The notes under the pieces were generated by a model that was not told the DNA's origin, did not search any database, and worked only from the letters and a program-made list of their open reading frames with translations. From the NCBI GenBank assembly GCA_963753545.1, contig CAVWCQ010000008.1, forward strand, positions 1,736,001-1,800,000: a DNA stretch of 64,000 bases, written 5' to 3'. Made by a program: the position numbers and the translations under genes. Origin of the DNA: CAVWCQ01 sp963753545 (GTDB lineage: Bacteria; Chloroflexota; Anaerolineae; Aggregatilineales; Aggregatilineaceae). Below, piece after piece: positions 63,493 through 64,000 of the stretch; within the stretch, counting starts at the first letter, position 1; each line of letters opens with the position of its first letter.

Positions 63493-64000
63493 GTGGACTA
63501 CGGCTATTTACGGGAAAACCGCCGCAAAATTCAGGTTCCGCTGCTGGAAATCCTGTCGTCCCTGCTGCTGCTGGCGGGGATCGTCTGGGGCATGATCGTC
63601 CTGGTCCAGTACAGCAATGTCAAAGATACGCTGCCCACCAATCTTACGGTGGCGGGGGTCTCGATGTATGGGCTGGATTTGGACGCGGCCCGGCAGCGGC
63701 GGTTGGAGCAAATCTACGTCGAGCAGCCCATCTATCTCATGTACGGATCGAGCCTGATCGAGCTGTTCCCCTCTGAGATCGGTTTCCATGTCAATTCGGA
63801 AGCGATGCTGGCCGAAGCCAAACCGCGCCGCGATTTTTGGGTCGGTTTCTGGAACTACCTGTGGAATCGCCCGGTCACCACTGGGGAAACGCGCGATGTC
63901 GGACTGGATGCGGATTACGACGAAAATGAACTGCGCACATTTTTGGCCGACGTCGCCCAGCGGTACGATGCCCAGCCGGGGCAGGCGGGCTTCAGCCTGA
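63493..64000 (+). CDS. VanW/YoaR-like membrane-anchored protein, 3'-truncated by the window
   Basis: At least 169 residues. GTG at 63493 follows GGAGAAGATAGG. After a basic start comes a membrane helix (LLEILSSLLLLAGIVWGMIV), then an extracellular region that opens LPTNLTVAGVSMYGLDLDAA, resembling the repeated domain (PG_binding_4-like) found before VanW domains: SLIELFPSEIGFHVNSEAML and DVGLDADYDENELRTFLADV. The VanW domain itself would lie beyond the window. An envelope role is likely. Confidence 0.65.
   Translation, partial: MDYGYLRENRRKIQVPLLEILSSLLLLAGIVWGMIVLVQYSNVKDTLPTNLTVAGVSMYGLDLDAARQRRLEQIYVEQPIYLMYGSSLIELFPSEIGFHVNSEAMLAEAKPRRDFWVGFWNYLWNRPVTTGETRDVGLDADYDENELRTFLADVAQRYDAQPGQAGFSL

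Overview
The window reads as a chromosomal segment of a Chloroflexota bacterium, most like Anaerolineae-type genomes. This is inferred from gene style only: an Uma2-family protein, MntA/HepT, large PAS and coiled-coil histidine kinases, Thr/Pro-stalked envelope proteins, a Mrp ATPase, and dispersed GTAGGGGCG and CCCTCTCC palindromes. No rRNA or other taxonomic marker is present. Most genes look fairly GC-rich. The stretches 2.2-4.0 kb and 43.6-45.2 kb look clearly more AT-rich and carry accessory genes. About 16 genes need at least one frame change to give a sensible protein. These changes cluster at 0-6 kb and 38-43.6 kb and are absent after about 51.1 kb, which suggests uneven base quality in a draft or metagenome assembly, although real decay cannot be excluded.

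Layout. 0-4 kb: a phosphorylase-like gene and a nitroreductase; an MntA/HepT toxin-antitoxin module sitting between two copies of a 40-bp sequence; a hypothetical gene split by an intact IS982-family element with an 8-bp target duplication. 4-13.7 kb: DinB-like, isochorismatase-like and Uma2 genes, phosphatases, fmt, tRNA-His, an SRPBCC protein, a three-gene membrane/YtxH cluster, a Tat metallophosphoesterase. 13.7-23 kb: a tandem pair of Ntn-type hydrolase genes (the upstream copy broken), bifunctional NAD(P)HX repair enzyme, AAA ATPase with class V aminotransferase, an MBL-fold protein, an intergenic motif array and a B12-binding protein. 23-27 kb: the protein quality-control operon tig-clpP-clpX and tRNA-Leu. 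27-33 kb: a short receiver/histidine-kinase pair diverging from a six-PAS histidine kinase, and a lipoprotein. 33-40 kb: Mrp, acetyltransferases, glycosyltransferase, VOC, phosphoesterase, rnhA with a degenerate paralogue, and a channel-like membrane protein.

40.1-43.6 kb holds the most unusual gene. It encodes a ClpB/ClpC-like double AAA+ protein whose C-terminal third resembles peptide chain release factor 2 but lacks recognisable SPF and GGQ motifs. 44-51 kb: SUKH/SMI1-like protein, PIN toxin module, PhoD-like phosphatase, epimerase, a MarR-yceI unit with two matching operator-like sites, and a truncated globin. 51-54 kb: thyX, ruvA-ruvC, yebC and a cytidylate-kinase-like gene. 54-64 kb: alpha/beta hydrolase, LytR-CpsA-Psr protein, esterase, a LysM protein transcribed with a 1118-residue sensor kinase, a Nudix hydrolase and the start of a VanW/YoaR-like gene cut by the window edge.
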